NCBI GenBank assembly: GCA_022448585.1
Contig: JAKVCN010000022.1
Coordinates: 1-34,200, forward strand
Source: Puniceicoccaceae bacterium
GTDB taxonomy: Bacteria > Verrucomicrobiota > Verrucomicrobiia > Opitutales > Coraliomargaritaceae
Length of the DNA stretch: 34,200 nucleotides
Reading direction: 5' to 3'
The notes below the pieces were generated by a model. That model searched no databases. It was not told where the DNA came from and worked only from the letters and a program-made list of their open reading frames with translations. Positions 16,007-25,683 of the stretch are shown here, piece after piece. The translations under genes were made by a program, and so were the position numbers. Each line of letters begins with the position of its first letter. Positions within the stretch are counted from its first letter, which is position 1.

Positions 16007-18964
16007 ATGCAAAATAATTCTTTCGCACTTCGAGAAGACGCCCGCCACTATATAGCAGCTAGCGACAGCGATCTTACTGATATGCTCAAAGCTGTTGGTA
16101 AAGCTTCTTTGGAGGAACTTTTTGAACATATTCCTAGTACGGTAAAATTTACCGAATCTTTAAATTTACCAGATGAGTTGGAGTACTTCGACCTAAAGGA
16201 AAGGTTGGTAGAGATTTCTGAAAGAAACCGTATAGGCACCAGTTTTTTAGGTGACGGAGTCCTTGATTTAGAGCCATCCTCAGTAGTCGGTCCTGTTTGT
16301 GAAATACGTAACTTAACCACTGCTTATACGCCATATCAACCTGAGTTAAGCCAAGGGACTTTACTTGCACACTGGATTTACCAGTGCGCGATGGCACGCC
16401 TTACAGGCTTTGAAGCAGTGAATGCTTCGCTATACGATCGATCTACTGCAATTTTTGAGGGAATTTCTGCGGCTATCCGAATGCTGCGTGGTAAAAGCAT
16501 AGCCCTAATCCCAGAGACACTCTATCCAGGAGACTTAGAGGTTCTTAAAACCTTAGCCTTAGACACAGATGTAGAGCTAATTCGTGTCCCTGCTAACCAG
16601 CAAACTGGCTGTATTGACCTCGAGGTTTTATCTATTAAAGTAGCCGAGGCAGGCGATCGACTTGCTGCTGTTGTTTTCCCTCAGGTAAACACATTTGGGT
16701 TGATTGAAGACTTTGACTCATTAACAGATCTATGCGCTCAAGTAGGAGCAAAAAGCATAGCGGTTATTGATCCACTGCTACTAGCTGAAGGTGGGCTTAG
16801 ACCGCCTAGTGAATGGGGTGTTGTGGGAGTTGATATTATTGTAGGTGAAGCACAGCACTTGGCTTTAGGTCCAAATTTTGGAGGTCCAGGCCTCGGGCTT
16901 TTTGGCGTGCGCTTTTCTTCGAAGGATCGTGGCGGTGTGCGCGCTGCGCCAGGCCGATTCATTGGCAAAGCTAAAGACATTGCAGGTCGCGAATGTAGGG
17001 TTGGGGTATTGTCAACGCGCGAGCAGCATATTCGCAAAGATAAAGCTACTTCCAACATCTGCTCCAACCAAGCGTTTATCGCGACCTTAGTGGGGGCTTC
17101 TATACTTGAGCGCGGTGATACTGGCATGTCCTTGATTTTGTCGACCATGCGTAGTCGTTTGCAGGAAGCAAATATGCGGTTGCTCGCTCTAGAAGGCGTT
17201 GAGCTCGCTTTCCCAAATAGTGCTAGTTTTCATGAGCTTACTTTATCTATCAGCCAGCCTGTAGGAGAGTTTATTAAAGCAGCGCGCCAAAATAATATAT
17301 TAGCAGGTACAGATGTTTCTTCTCGTATCGCAGGAGGTCGAAACTTAATCAAGCTATCATTTAATAATCGAGCTCAAGATTTAGATGCTTTGGTTGCAGT
17401 CTTTTGTGAGTATCTCGGCTCAGTGAATTGCGAGACTCCGTCTGAGCTAGCTGATATTTCTGTATACTTGCGTAAGCAAGCGCCAGGATTGCCAAGCCAT
17501 TCAGCAGACGAAGTTATTAGTTATTATAAAGAGCTAGGAAGCTTGAATGTTAGCCCTGATGATGGTTGTTATCCATTAGGCTCTTGTACCATGAAATACA
17601 ATCCGCGGGTTAATGATTGGGCGGCAAGTCTTCCTGGTTTCACTGACATCCATCCGCAGGCTCCTGTTGAGGATGCGCAGGGGTGCCTTTATCTGCTGCA
17701 TGAAATCCAGGAATGGTTCAAAGCAATTACTGGACTTTCGGCAGTTACTACTCAGCCACTTGCTGGAGCACAAGGAGAATTAGTAGGGCTTAAATTATTT
17801 CAAGCATATCATAGGGATCGTGGCGAATTACGTGATATTATCCTCATACCTAGTTCTGCGCATGGCACAAATTTTGCGACTGCTACGATGGCTGGCTTTG
17901 CTGGTAAAAGGGGTAAAATTGTTTATTTGGAAGCGGATATTGCTGGTAGAGTTCTCAATGAAGATTTAGATCTTCGCATCAAAGAGTATGGTTCACGAAT
18001 TGCTGGGATTATGATCACTAATCCTAATACTTCCGGAATTTTTGAAACAGATTTTAAACAGATCGCAGCAAAAATTCATGAAATCGGAGGACTGGTCTAT
18101 ATGGACGGCGCTAATATGAATGCAATCGCTGGTTGGGTTGATCTTGGCGCTTTAGGTGTGGATGCCGTGCACAATAATTTGCATAAAACCTGGACAATTC
18201 CACATGGTGGCGGGGGTCCGGGAGATGCCATTGTAGCAGTGAGCTCTCGCTTAGAGCCTTATCTTCCAGGTTATCAGATTATTTACGATGGCGATTTGTA
18301 TAAGCCGATTGCTCCTCCTAAATCAATTGGGTCTTTTCACCGTCATTGGGGCAACTTTGCCCACAAAGTTCGCTGTTATACTTATTTGCTACGATTAGGT
18401 AAAGAAGGAGTGCGGCGAATGTCCGCGACTGCAGTGCTATCTGCGCGCTATTTGCAAAAGCAGCTCACTAATGACTACGCCTTGTTGCCCGATGGTGCGG
18501 ATTCGGAACCTCGAATGCATGAATTTATAGTTACCCCGCGGCCCAAACATTATACTCAACTTGAAGCAGTTGGTTTACGTAAAGCCGATTCAGCTCAGCG
18601 TATTGGTAAGCTTTTTCTTGATTTCGGCTTCCATGCACCTACCGTTGCGTGGCCTGAACCGCTGGGTTTGATGATAGAACCGACCGAGAGTTACACTAAG
18701 GCAGAACTCGATCGTTTTGCGCAAGCAGTACAAGCGATTAGCAGGCTTATTTTAGAACATCCCGAGGCATTACTGACAGCTCCACATTTTACCCCAATTG
18801 ATAGGGTTGAGGAGGTCGAAGCCAATCGCGATGTATGCTTGTCCGAACGGATGGACACTCTTCCGCGAATAAATGCGCCGCGAATACCGTCGGCTGAATT
18901 AGCACAGATGCCAGTCAACGTAATTTATACAAAAATAGTTGAGACGATCGCAGTTGCATACTAA
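16007..18964 (+). CDS. gcvP: Glycine decarboxylase P-protein, fused GcvPA-GcvPB form
   Basis: The PLP enzyme decarboxylates glycine and passes aminomethyl to the H-protein. The 985 residues read as the two-subunit form joined in one chain. Residues 1 to about 465 resemble GcvPA (LTDMLKAVGKASLEELFEHI at 23-42, TAYTPYQPELSQGTL later). The rest resembles GcvPB, from YPLGSCTMKYNPRVNDW to the PLP lysine in NLHKTWTIPHGGGGPG (Lys727). The short connector around SELADISVYLRKQAPGLPSH replaces the usual GcvPB N-terminus. The C-terminal ends of GcvPB-type proteins (TPIDRVEE) are visible. Length is close to one-chain P-proteins (about 950), but the sequence type is that of split subunits. No Shine-Dalgarno precedes the ATG. 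Confidence 0.93.
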   Translation: MQNNSFALREDARHYIAASDSDLTDMLKAVGKASLEELFEHIPSTVKFTESLNLPDELEYFDLKERLVEISERNRIGTSFLGDGVLDLEPSSVVGPVCEIRNLTTAYTPYQPELSQGTLLAHWIYQCAMARLTGFEAVNASLYDRSTAIFEGISAAIRMLRGKSIALIPETLYPGDLEVLKTLALDTDVELIRVPANQQTGCIDLEVLSIKVAEAGDRLAAVVFPQVNTFGLIEDFDSLTDLCAQVGAKSIAVIDPLLLAEGGLRPPSEWGVVGVDIIVGEAQHLALGPNFGGPGLGLFGVRFSSKDRGGVRAAPGRFIGKAKDIAGRECRVGVLSTREQHIRKDKATSNICSNQAFIATLVGASILERGDTGMSLILSTMRSRLQEANMRLLALEGVELAFPNSASFHELTLSISQPVGEFIKAARQNNILAGTDVSSRIAGGRNLIKLSFNNRAQDLDALVAVFCEYLGSVNCETPSELADISVYLRKQAPGLPSHSADEVISYYKELGSLNVSPDDGCYPLGSCTMKYNPRVNDWAASLPGFTDIHPQAPVEDAQGCLYLLHEIQEWFKAITGLSAVTTQPLAGAQGELVGLKLFQAYHRDRGELRDIILIPSSAHGTNFATATMAGFAGKRGKIVYLEADIAGRVLNEDLDLRIKEYGSRIAGIMITNPNTSGIFETDFKQIAAKIHEIGGLVYMDGANMNAIAGWVDLGALGVDAVHNNLHKTWTIPHGGGGPGDAIVAVSSRLEPYLPGYQIIYDGDLYKPIAPPKSIGSFHRHWGNFAHKVRCYTYLLRLGKEGVRRMSATAVLSARYLQKQLTNDYALLPDGADSEPRMHEFIVTPRPKHYTQLEAVGLRKADSAQRIGKLFLDFGFHAPTVAWPEPLGLMIEPTESYTKAELDRFAQAVQAISRLILEHPEALLTAPHFTPIDRVEEVEANRDVCLSERMDTLPRINAPRIPSAELAQMPVNVIYTKIVETIAVAY

Positions 18965-18983
18965 AAATAGTGCTGTTGAATTG

Positions 18984-19889
18984 TTAAGCGAGCGGCGATG
19001 GGTATTCGCCAGTTGCCACTAGTTGCTCGATACTAGCCTGCACTAATGGCTTATCATCTGGATAAGTAACGCCAAACCACGTGCCAGTGGTTTCTATCAC
19101 AGTACATTCGGTTTGGCCGCTACGAATTAGGCTGTCTACAATAGTTGGAATATAGCATTCCGCTTGCGGGGTCTGGATATGATTCTCTAAAAATTCGCAA
19201 AAGAGAGCTTCGATACTAGCAAATATTGCTGGAGTGAATCCCCAAAAGTTCATGGACACGGTAACGTCTGGTTCTATTGCAACTTGAGCTTTTTTTAGAT
19301 TGCTACCTAATATTTTAGAGCAGGCACGAAACGCAATTTCTGTGTGCTCCTCTACTGTTTGCAAAATACCATTGTAGACCGTGCATAAACCACGATTAAC
19401 ACTACCGTGATGCGATAAGGTGTTGGCTAGTTGGTACCCAATCATACAGGTGCGTAATTCCGGTGAATCTTGCCATTGGTTTAAGTATTTAGCGATTTTG
19501 ATAAATGCATCACGCCCATAGAAGTCATCTGCATTGATTAGAGCAAATGGTGTGTGAATCAATTTGCGAGCGGCTAGGACTGCATGTGCAGTGCCCCAAG
19601 GATTTTGTCTATCCTCTGGAAGTAAGAAACCTATTGGTAGGTCATCAAGCTCCTGAAATGCATAATCTACCTGAATGTGCTTTTCAAATTTGTTACCAAT
19701 AGTTGCCTGAAAAGTCGATGCAAAGTCTTTGCGAATAACGAAGACTACTTTATCAAATCCTGCTACTATGGCATCGTGGACAGAGTAGTCGAGTACGGTT
19801 TCGCCATTTGGTCCCATAGCGTCAAGTTGTTTCAAGCTGCCGTAGCGGTTTCCCATTCCAGCTGCTAGGATAAGGAGAGTTGGATGCAT
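18984..19889 (-). CDS. Sugar-phosphate nucleotidyltransferase-like protein (NTP_transferase fold)
   Basis: A GT-A type nucleotidyltransferase of 301 residues. The signature LLILAAGMGNRYGSLKQLD (5-23) holds the G-x-G-x-R and lysine that bind the NTP, GPNGETVLDYSV follows, then NPWGTAHAVLAA and the metal-binding NADDFYG. This group is usually annotated only as NTP transferase domain protein and its sugar substrate is unknown to me. It is not GlmU-like, since there is no left-handed beta-helix. It converges with gcvP (20 bases apart) and diverges from menA. Candidates are activation of a cell-wall or capsular sugar, but nothing nearby decides this. Confidence 0.75.
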   Translation of the reverse strand: MHPTLLILAAGMGNRYGSLKQLDAMGPNGETVLDYSVHDAIVAGFDKVVFVIRKDFASTFQATIGNKFEKHIQVDYAFQELDDLPIGFLLPEDRQNPWGTAHAVLAARKLIHTPFALINADDFYGRDAFIKIAKYLNQWQDSPELRTCMIGYQLANTLSHHGSVNRGLCTVYNGILQTVEEHTEIAFRACSKILGSNLKKAQVAIEPDVTVSMNFWGFTPAIFASIEALFCEFLENHIQTPQAECYIPTIVDSLIRSGQTECTVIETTGTWFGVTYPDDKPLVQASIEQLVATGEYPSPLA

Positions 19890-20024
19890 CTTTTACTTTC
19901 TTAGGTAGTCATTGATAACATAGCAATCTACAATCTTAGTTCAGTCTGCTAGAAATAGAGCAATAATGTCTGTGATTCTTTATCAAGCTTGACCATAACT
20001 ATTCTCTGAGGGATCAGTTAAAAT

Positions 20025-20903
20025 ATGTCAAAAATTACCATATGGATTGAAGCAACTCGGCCCAAGACCTTGCCTGCAGCTGTGACTCCTGTTCTACTTG
20101 GTTCAAGTCTAGCACATGCTAATGGGCAGTTTGCTTGGCAGCCTGGTTTAATTTGTTTACTCTTTGCTATACTCGTTCAAATTGGAACTAACTTCGCTAA
20201 CGATTATTTTGATGCAATAAAAGGTGCTGATACTGCTGCGCGGCTTGGTCCTCGTCGCGCTGTAGCTACAGGTTTAATTAAGCCAAGCCAGATGCGATTC
20301 TACGCAATCAGTGTATTGGTAGTAGCCTTTGGTTTCGGCTTAGCTCTAATTCCTTATGGCGGATGGTGGTTATTAGCTGTTGGAACTGCTAGCGTACTGA
20401 GCGCCTGGTTTTACACAGGCGGACCGTATCCTCTAGCCTACAATGGATTAGGCGATCTGTTTGTAGTTATCTTTTTTGGCCTAGTCGCCGTTAGTTGTAC
20501 CTATTATGTCCAAGCAGGAGTCGTTACATCAGAAGTTTTATTGTTAGGGCTCACAATTGGCTTATTAATAAATAACCTCTTAATCGTTAATAATTACCGT
20601 GACATGGACGAAGATAGAAGCACTCATAAGTATACCACAGTGGTACGATTTGGTCGCATTTTTGCCCTAAGAGCTTACTGCTTTGCCGGTTTTTTGGCAT
20701 GCATTATGCCGTTCGTATTAGTAGCGCGCGGGTACAATTATATAGTACTATTAGCGCTTATCCCAGCAGTAGTAGCAATTACAAAGGCAAGAAGTTTACG
20801 TGCAGCAAGTAGCGCATCAGATTTTCTAAATATTCTTAAGGTTTCAGGATGGATTGTGTTTATTTATGGCATATTTGTGTCGGCAGGACTAGTCCTTGGT
20901 TAG
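20025..20903 (+). CDS. menA: 1,4-dihydroxy-2-naphthoate polyprenyltransferase MenA
   Basis: A UbiA-superfamily membrane enzyme that prenylates DHNA in menaquinone synthesis. The 292 residues contain about eight to nine hydrophobic helices. The first aspartate-rich motif is NDYFDAIKGAD and the second lies in NNYRDMDEDRSTHKYT. The N-terminal WIEATRPKTLPAAVTPVLLG is characteristic of MenA. Its presence indicates a menaquinone-based respiratory chain. Other men genes are not in the window. It lies 66 bases before yajC on the same strand; that gap contains GGAACTT (20908-20914) without a matching -10. Confidence 0.92.
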   Translation: MSKITIWIEATRPKTLPAAVTPVLLGSSLAHANGQFAWQPGLICLLFAILVQIGTNFANDYFDAIKGADTAARLGPRRAVATGLIKPSQMRFYAISVLVVAFGFGLALIPYGGWWLLAVGTASVLSAWFYTGGPYPLAYNGLGDLFVVIFFGLVAVSCTYYVQAGVVTSEVLLLGLTIGLLINNLLIVNNYRDMDEDRSTHKYTTVVRFGRIFALRAYCFAGFLACIMPFVLVARGYNYIVLLALIPAVVAITKARSLRAASSASDFLNILKVSGWIVFIYGIFVSAGLVLG

Positions 20904-20969
20904 AATAGGAACTTGCTATTTTGCTGGTACTAGCTTTGTTTTTGCGGTTTTTTCAATACTACACGAATC

Positions 20970-21287
20970 ATGTCACTAATCGATCCCATCATTACTCTTC
21001 CAATTGCACAGGCTGCAGCACCATCCGGCGGCGGTTTGAGCCAGTTTCTTCCTATTATACTACTTTTTGTCGGAATGTGGTTTTTAATCATTGCTCCGCA
21101 GCGAAAGAAACAGAAAGCGCATGATAAAATGATTACAGAATTAAAAACAGGCGATACTGTAATTACTAGCGGTGGTATTTACGGTTCTATAACTAATGTG
21201 AAGGAGGATCGATTCGTTATACGTGTCGCAGACAACGTTAAAATTGAATTAACCAAGCAATCGATAGGTAGTAAAATCGATATCTAG
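20970..21287 (+). CDS. yajC: Preprotein translocase subunit YajC
   Basis: YajC is a small inner-membrane accessory of SecDF. The 105-residue protein has one hydrophobic helix (about 25-42, FLPIILLFVGMWFLIIAPQ), followed by the family's RKKQKAHDKMI and a small beta domain with LKTGDTVITSGGIYGSI. The N-terminal stretch before the helix contains APSGGG. The gene is 47 bases before secDF, the standard neighbour. The ATG at 20970 fits family length. Confidence 0.95.
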   Translation: MSLIDPIITLPIAQAAAPSGGGLSQFLPIILLFVGMWFLIIAPQRKKQKAHDKMITELKTGDTVITSGGIYGSITNVKEDRFVIRVADNVKIELTKQSIGSKIDI

Positions 21288-21334
21288 CTAGTTAATTCTG
21301 ACTCGATAGTATTCACCCTTTTAGATGCTTAATT

Positions 21335-23881
21335 ATGTCTGGTAATATTCTTTGGAAGTTTGTACTTACTGCACTAATTATATGGTGGTGCATCATTAGT
21401 ATCACGCCAATTAAGGATCGTCCTTTCGAACAATACATTAGTGAGCAGGCTACTGCACAGTTGGATATTTTTGAAGATTTATTGGCTCGAGCGCAGGAAC
21501 TTGTAGCACGTAAAGAATCCAAAACATTGTTCACTGCTCTGCGCGACCTAGGTGTTGAAGAATCAATTGATTATGCGTTATTTTTTCCTCAAATACAGGT
21601 AAAGGATATAGCAAACCGTAATAAGCGGAACAATATACTTCTAAAATATTTGCTTAGTCAGGCCCAGAGCCAATTACGGCTTGGTCTTGATCTTAAAGGA
21701 GGTGTAGGCGTAACAATGAAGATGGATATATCCGAGTTGGCAGAATTAAGCTCCTTCGAACAAGCGGAGCAATTAGAAGATGCTATATCAATTATGGCTG
21801 AGCGCTTAGATGGTTCTGGAGTTGCAGAGCCTATTATTCGTCCACGCGGTGAAAATGCTATCGAGATACAGATGCCGGGAGCGTCAACAAAAGAGAATCC
21901 AGAGATCATAGACATCATTAAAAAACCAGCGCGGTTGGAATTTCGCACCGTGCATGCATCACTAGAGCCTGATACAACGCCGACTAATCAGTATCCAGTT
22001 GGATACGAAGTGCTTGCTGAGGAGATTGAAGATCGTAAAAATGGGGAAGTTTATGAGCGTCGCATATTTGTTAAGCGCATACCTGAAGCGACTGGTGAAA
22101 TAGTTGAGGATGCATTTGCCTCTCAGACTCCAACCGGGGGATTTCAGGTCAATCTAGTAATGACCTCTGATGGCGCTAATATTTTCCGAGCAGTTACCGA
22201 AAAATTGCTGGGGCAACCCTTAGCGATCGTACTAGATGGTAAACTTTATTCGGCGCCTACTGTGCAAGGTGTGTTATCTAAAAATGCTCAAATTACAGGC
22301 AGTTATTCGCAGCGTGAGGCATTTGATTTGGCTAATGTTTTGAACAATCCGCTAGCAGTTGAATTAATAGTTGATGAAATGTATGAAGTGGGGCCATCCA
22401 TGGCGGCGGGGGCTCGAGATAGCTCGCTTAACGCGGTTAAGTGGGGAGCGATCTTTGTAGTCTCATTTATGATTTTATATTACTTTATTGGTGGGGTTGT
22501 CGCAGTGACTTCTGCAATTGTAAACATTATTATTGTTTTAGGAGTTTTAGCTAGTTTGGGCGCTACTTTAACACTTCCGGGCGTGGCGGCTTTAGTGCTT
22601 ACGCTGGGAATGGGTGTAGATGCCAATATACTTATTTTTGAGCGTTTACGCGAAGAGCTTAAGCTCGGAAAATCTTTGCAGACTGCTACAGCCAACGCAT
22701 TTCAGAAAGTTACTTCTACAATTGTCGATGCAAATGTGACAACTCTTATCACTGCCTGCATTCTTATTTGGTTAGGTACAGGTCCAGTTAAAGGATTTGG
22801 CTATACTTTAGCAATAGGTATCTGTGCATCTATTTTTTGCGCGCTTGTAGTAACTCGTTTCATGGTCGATTTTATCGTGCACCGTGCTGGCTTTAAGCAG
22901 GTATTAGGTATGAGCCTACTTGGTAAAATGAAGATTGATTTCTTTAAGCACCGCAAACCAGCTTTTCTTGCTTCATGGTCGCTGGTGGCGGCTGGAGTGG
23001 TTAGTATCGTTATGCACCATGACAACATTATGGGCATCGACTTTACTGGAGGCGATGAAATGACGGTAGCTTTTGAGCAAAAGTTAGATGCAGGAGAATT
23101 AGGGACTGCCGCAGCAGTACTTGGTTTAGGTGAAGTGAATCCAGTATATCAGACACTCATCGGTGAAAATCGAGAGGTATTAAAACTACAAACACGTTTT
23201 GACCAAAGCAGGGAAGTTCTCGCTGGCTTGCAGCAAGTTTTTCCAGATGCAGGACTAGATGAGATTGCTGTCACCCAAATCGGAGCTTCAGTATCCAGTA
23301 ACATTCAGTGGAATGCACTCTGGTCTGTTCTGGTAGCACTTTGTGGTATTTTGCTCTACGTAGCGTTACGTTTTGAAGTTGGTTATGGAGTGGGTGCAGT
23401 CGTTGCGACAATACACGATGTATTTATGACTGTTGGCGTGTTCGTTATCTGTGGTGCTTTAGATATATTTGTAAGTGGTCAATTTACTGCACCGATGCTG
23501 GCTGCAATCCTAATGATTGTCGGGTATTCAATTAATGATACTATCGTCGTGTTTGATCGTATTCGTGAGGAACTAGAGCTCAACCCTGGTGCTGGCTTAC
23601 GTTCGATTATAAATCTCGCGATTAACCGTGTCTTCTCTCGCTCCTTACTCACCAGTATTACGACTTTGCTGGCAGCTTGTTCCCTGTACATTTTCGGTTC
23701 GGGTGTAATTACTGATTTCTCCTTCGTGTTTATTATTGGTATTTTAACGGGAACTTTCTCTTCAATCTTTATTGCTAGTCCAGTCTTCTACTGGTGGCAC
23801 AAAGGAAATCGCAAGCATGTCGATGAAGGCGAATTTACTCCAAAAAAGTACGAGTGGGAAGGTGTTAAGAGTGACGCATAG
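21335..23881 (+). CDS. secDF: Protein translocase SecDF (SecD and SecF fused)
   Basis: SecDF is a proton-driven RND-family partner of SecYEG that helps pull proteins across the membrane. The 848 residues hold both halves: SecD with a long first periplasmic domain (about 30-360, LRLGLDLKGGVGVTM at the D1 motif) and six helices containing LGMGVDANILIFERLREEL, then SecF from about residue 535 with GIDFTGGDEM, the SecF helices and VGYSINDTIVVFDRIREEL. Separate SecD and SecF are usual in proteobacteria; fused forms occur in several phyla. The C-terminus is basic and cytoplasmic. The recJ gene follows after 24 bases. Confidence 0.95.
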   Translation: MSGNILWKFVLTALIIWWCIISITPIKDRPFEQYISEQATAQLDIFEDLLARAQELVARKESKTLFTALRDLGVEESIDYALFFPQIQVKDIANRNKRNNILLKYLLSQAQSQLRLGLDLKGGVGVTMKMDISELAELSSFEQAEQLEDAISIMAERLDGSGVAEPIIRPRGENAIEIQMPGASTKENPEIIDIIKKPARLEFRTVHASLEPDTTPTNQYPVGYEVLAEEIEDRKNGEVYERRIFVKRIPEATGEIVEDAFASQTPTGGFQVNLVMTSDGANIFRAVTEKLLGQPLAIVLDGKLYSAPTVQGVLSKNAQITGSYSQREAFDLANVLNNPLAVELIVDEMYEVGPSMAAGARDSSLNAVKWGAIFVVSFMILYYFIGGVVAVTSAIVNIIIVLGVLASLGATLTLPGVAALVLTLGMGVDANILIFERLREELKLGKSLQTATANAFQKVTSTIVDANVTTLITACILIWLGTGPVKGFGYTLAIGICASIFCALVVTRFMVDFIVHRAGFKQVLGMSLLGKMKIDFFKHRKPAFLASWSLVAAGVVSIVMHHDNIMGIDFTGGDEMTVAFEQKLDAGELGTAAAVLGLGEVNPVYQTLIGENREVLKLQTRFDQSREVLAGLQQVFPDAGLDEIAVTQIGASVSSNIQWNALWSVLVALCGILLYVALRFEVGYGVGAVVATIHDVFMTVGVFVICGALDIFVSGQFTAPMLAAILMIVGYSINDTIVVFDRIREELELNPGAGLRSIINLAINRVFSRSLLTSITTLLAACSLYIFGSGVITDFSFVFIIGILTGTFSSIFIASPVFYWWHKGNRKHVDEGEFTPKKYEWEGVKSDA

Positions 23882-23905
23882 CGCTTTAAAAATAAATATA
23901 CTTTA

Positions 23906-25630
23906 ATGCTCTGGACAATAATTGCTACCAATGAATCACTTGTTAATAAGCTGAGTGATTCGCTGGAAGTTCCTGAAGTACTGGGGCGTTTATTGGTGCA
24001 TGCTGGTATTGAAGATACTGCAAGTGCGGATGCGTTTTTACGCCCGCGACTAGCTAATTTAGACGACCCATTTGCCCTGACCAATTTACGCGCAGCTGTT
24101 ACTAGAATAGAGCAGGCAGTTGAGGCAAAAGAGGCGGTAGTGGTGTTTGGTGATTATGATGTGGATGGAGTGACTAGTACTGTGCAGCTAGTTATTTTCC
24201 TCCGAAAGTTGGGATTGGAACCTAGATATTGTGTGCCGCTTCGGTTAGAGGAGGGTTATGGTCTCAGTAAAAAAGCTATAGATCGAGTCTTTGCTGGGAA
24301 TAACCCTACGCTTTTTATTGCTCTAGATTGTGGCACAAATGCCCATGAAGCCATTCACTATTTGCGAGAGCAGGGGGTAGATGTAATTATAGTTGATCAT
24401 CACCAGTCAAAAACGCAGCCTCCTAATGATTGTATATTTATAAATCCTCATGTAAATGATTCAGCATCTGCTCCTTGGCGTGAACTATGTACAGCTGGAC
24501 TAGTCTTCAAACTACTGCATGGGATTCTTAAAAGTAGGCGTGCCGCCAATGACCCTCGTGTAGATAATATACAGCTAAAGGATTATTTAGATTTAGTCGC
24601 TATGGGTACAATTGCTGATTTAGTGCCCTTAGATAAAGAAAATAGAATTATTTCTTGGTTTGGCTTGCATCATTTACGCGGCAATATTCGTAAAGGCGTA
24701 CGCGCTCTAGCAGAAGTAAGCGGTATAAGTAATGGTCAAGATATGGTTAGTTCGGATATATCATTTAAGATGGCACCACGTATTAACGCAAGTGGTCGAT
24801 TGGCGGATGCATCACTACCGATTGAATTATTACTGGATGATGATTATCAGGCTTGCCGCACTCGAGCCGAACAACTCGATACTATTAATCGTGAGCGTCA
24901 GGCTATTGAGCGCAGAATTGCTCAAGAAGCTGAGAAGCGTGTAATGCAAGAGTTTAATGAAGTGCCCGGTATAGTGCTGTATGGCACAGATTGGCATCCG
25001 GGTGTAGTAGGCGTAGTCGCTTCTAGGGTGAGTCGCCACTTTAATAAACCATGCGTAATACTAGGTGCTGAAGGTGACTTAGCAAAAGGTTCAGCGCGCA
25101 GCGTTGATGGTGTCAATTTAGTTGAAGTCTTCAAGGACTGCTCTGATTTGTTAGTGCATTGGGGTGGGCATCCAATGGCAGTAGGAGTTTCTCTAAAAGC
25201 GGTGGATGTAGAGGTCTTTACTGAGCGGTTTGTTGAGAGTATACATGCGATGCATCCGAATGGGCTACCTGAGCCTTCCTTACGCTTATCCGCATGGTTG
25301 AAGTTGGAGCAAGTTTCGGAGAGTCTCCTAGAGCAGTTAGATCGGTTGCATCCCTACGGACAGGGAAATAGTGAGCCAGTTTTCGGGGTGAGGGGTGTTG
25401 TTTTAGAAGAGCAGCCGAAACTATTCGGAGAAAGTAATTATCGTTTGCGATTGCCTGATCCCTCCGGCCAAGCCCGGGGAATGTCCGGAGTAGCATGGGG
25501 ATTAAATAGCGCTCCTACTGTTCGACAGCCGATTGATATAGCAATACGCGTATCTTGGAATTATTGGCGCAACCAACGTACTGCACAATTTACTTTAATT
25601 GATTGGAAGAACAGCGAGGTAATCGCCTAA
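23906..25630 (+). CDS. recJ: Single-stranded-DNA-specific exonuclease RecJ
   Basis: A 5'-to-3' ssDNA exonuclease of recombination and mismatch repair. The 574-residue length is normal. DHH-phosphoesterase motifs are FGDYDVDGVTS (81-91, motif I), LDCGT (140-144) and VDHHQ (163-167). Further on, DHHA1-type signatures include ASGRLADAS and the GTDWHPGVVGVVASR and RSVDGVNLVE segments. It ends with an OB-fold-like region (HPYGQGNSEPVFGV). It lies 24 bases after secDF and 53 before pdxJ, so the Sec and recJ genes may be co-transcribed. Confidence 0.94.
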   Translation: MLWTIIATNESLVNKLSDSLEVPEVLGRLLVHAGIEDTASADAFLRPRLANLDDPFALTNLRAAVTRIEQAVEAKEAVVVFGDYDVDGVTSTVQLVIFLRKLGLEPRYCVPLRLEEGYGLSKKAIDRVFAGNNPTLFIALDCGTNAHEAIHYLREQGVDVIIVDHHQSKTQPPNDCIFINPHVNDSASAPWRELCTAGLVFKLLHGILKSRRAANDPRVDNIQLKDYLDLVAMGTIADLVPLDKENRIISWFGLHHLRGNIRKGVRALAEVSGISNGQDMVSSDISFKMAPRINASGRLADASLPIELLLDDDYQACRTRAEQLDTINRERQAIERRIAQEAEKRVMQEFNEVPGIVLYGTDWHPGVVGVVASRVSRHFNKPCVILGAEGDLAKGSARSVDGVNLVEVFKDCSDLLVHWGGHPMAVGVSLKAVDVEVFTERFVESIHAMHPNGLPEPSLRLSAWLKLEQVSESLLEQLDRLHPYGQGNSEPVFGVRGVVLEEQPKLFGESNYRLRLPDPSGQARGMSGVAWGLNSAPTVRQPIDIAIRVSWNYWRNQRTAQFTLIDWKNSEVIA

Positions 25631-25683
25631 TCGATTGATTTAATCGTAATATTTCATCAGATATTACTGTTACACTACAAAGT

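Noticed and set aside
16738-17148. 136-codon minus-strand frame inside gcvP
   Set aside because: It is antisense to a strongly conserved enzyme frame and its product is low-complexity, rich in Ser and Pro.
20908-20935. GGAACTT upstream of yajC as a second sigma-E-type promoter
   Set aside because: The -35 is perfect, but 15-16 bases later there is CTAGCT/TAGCTT and no GTC-type -10 at proper spacing.
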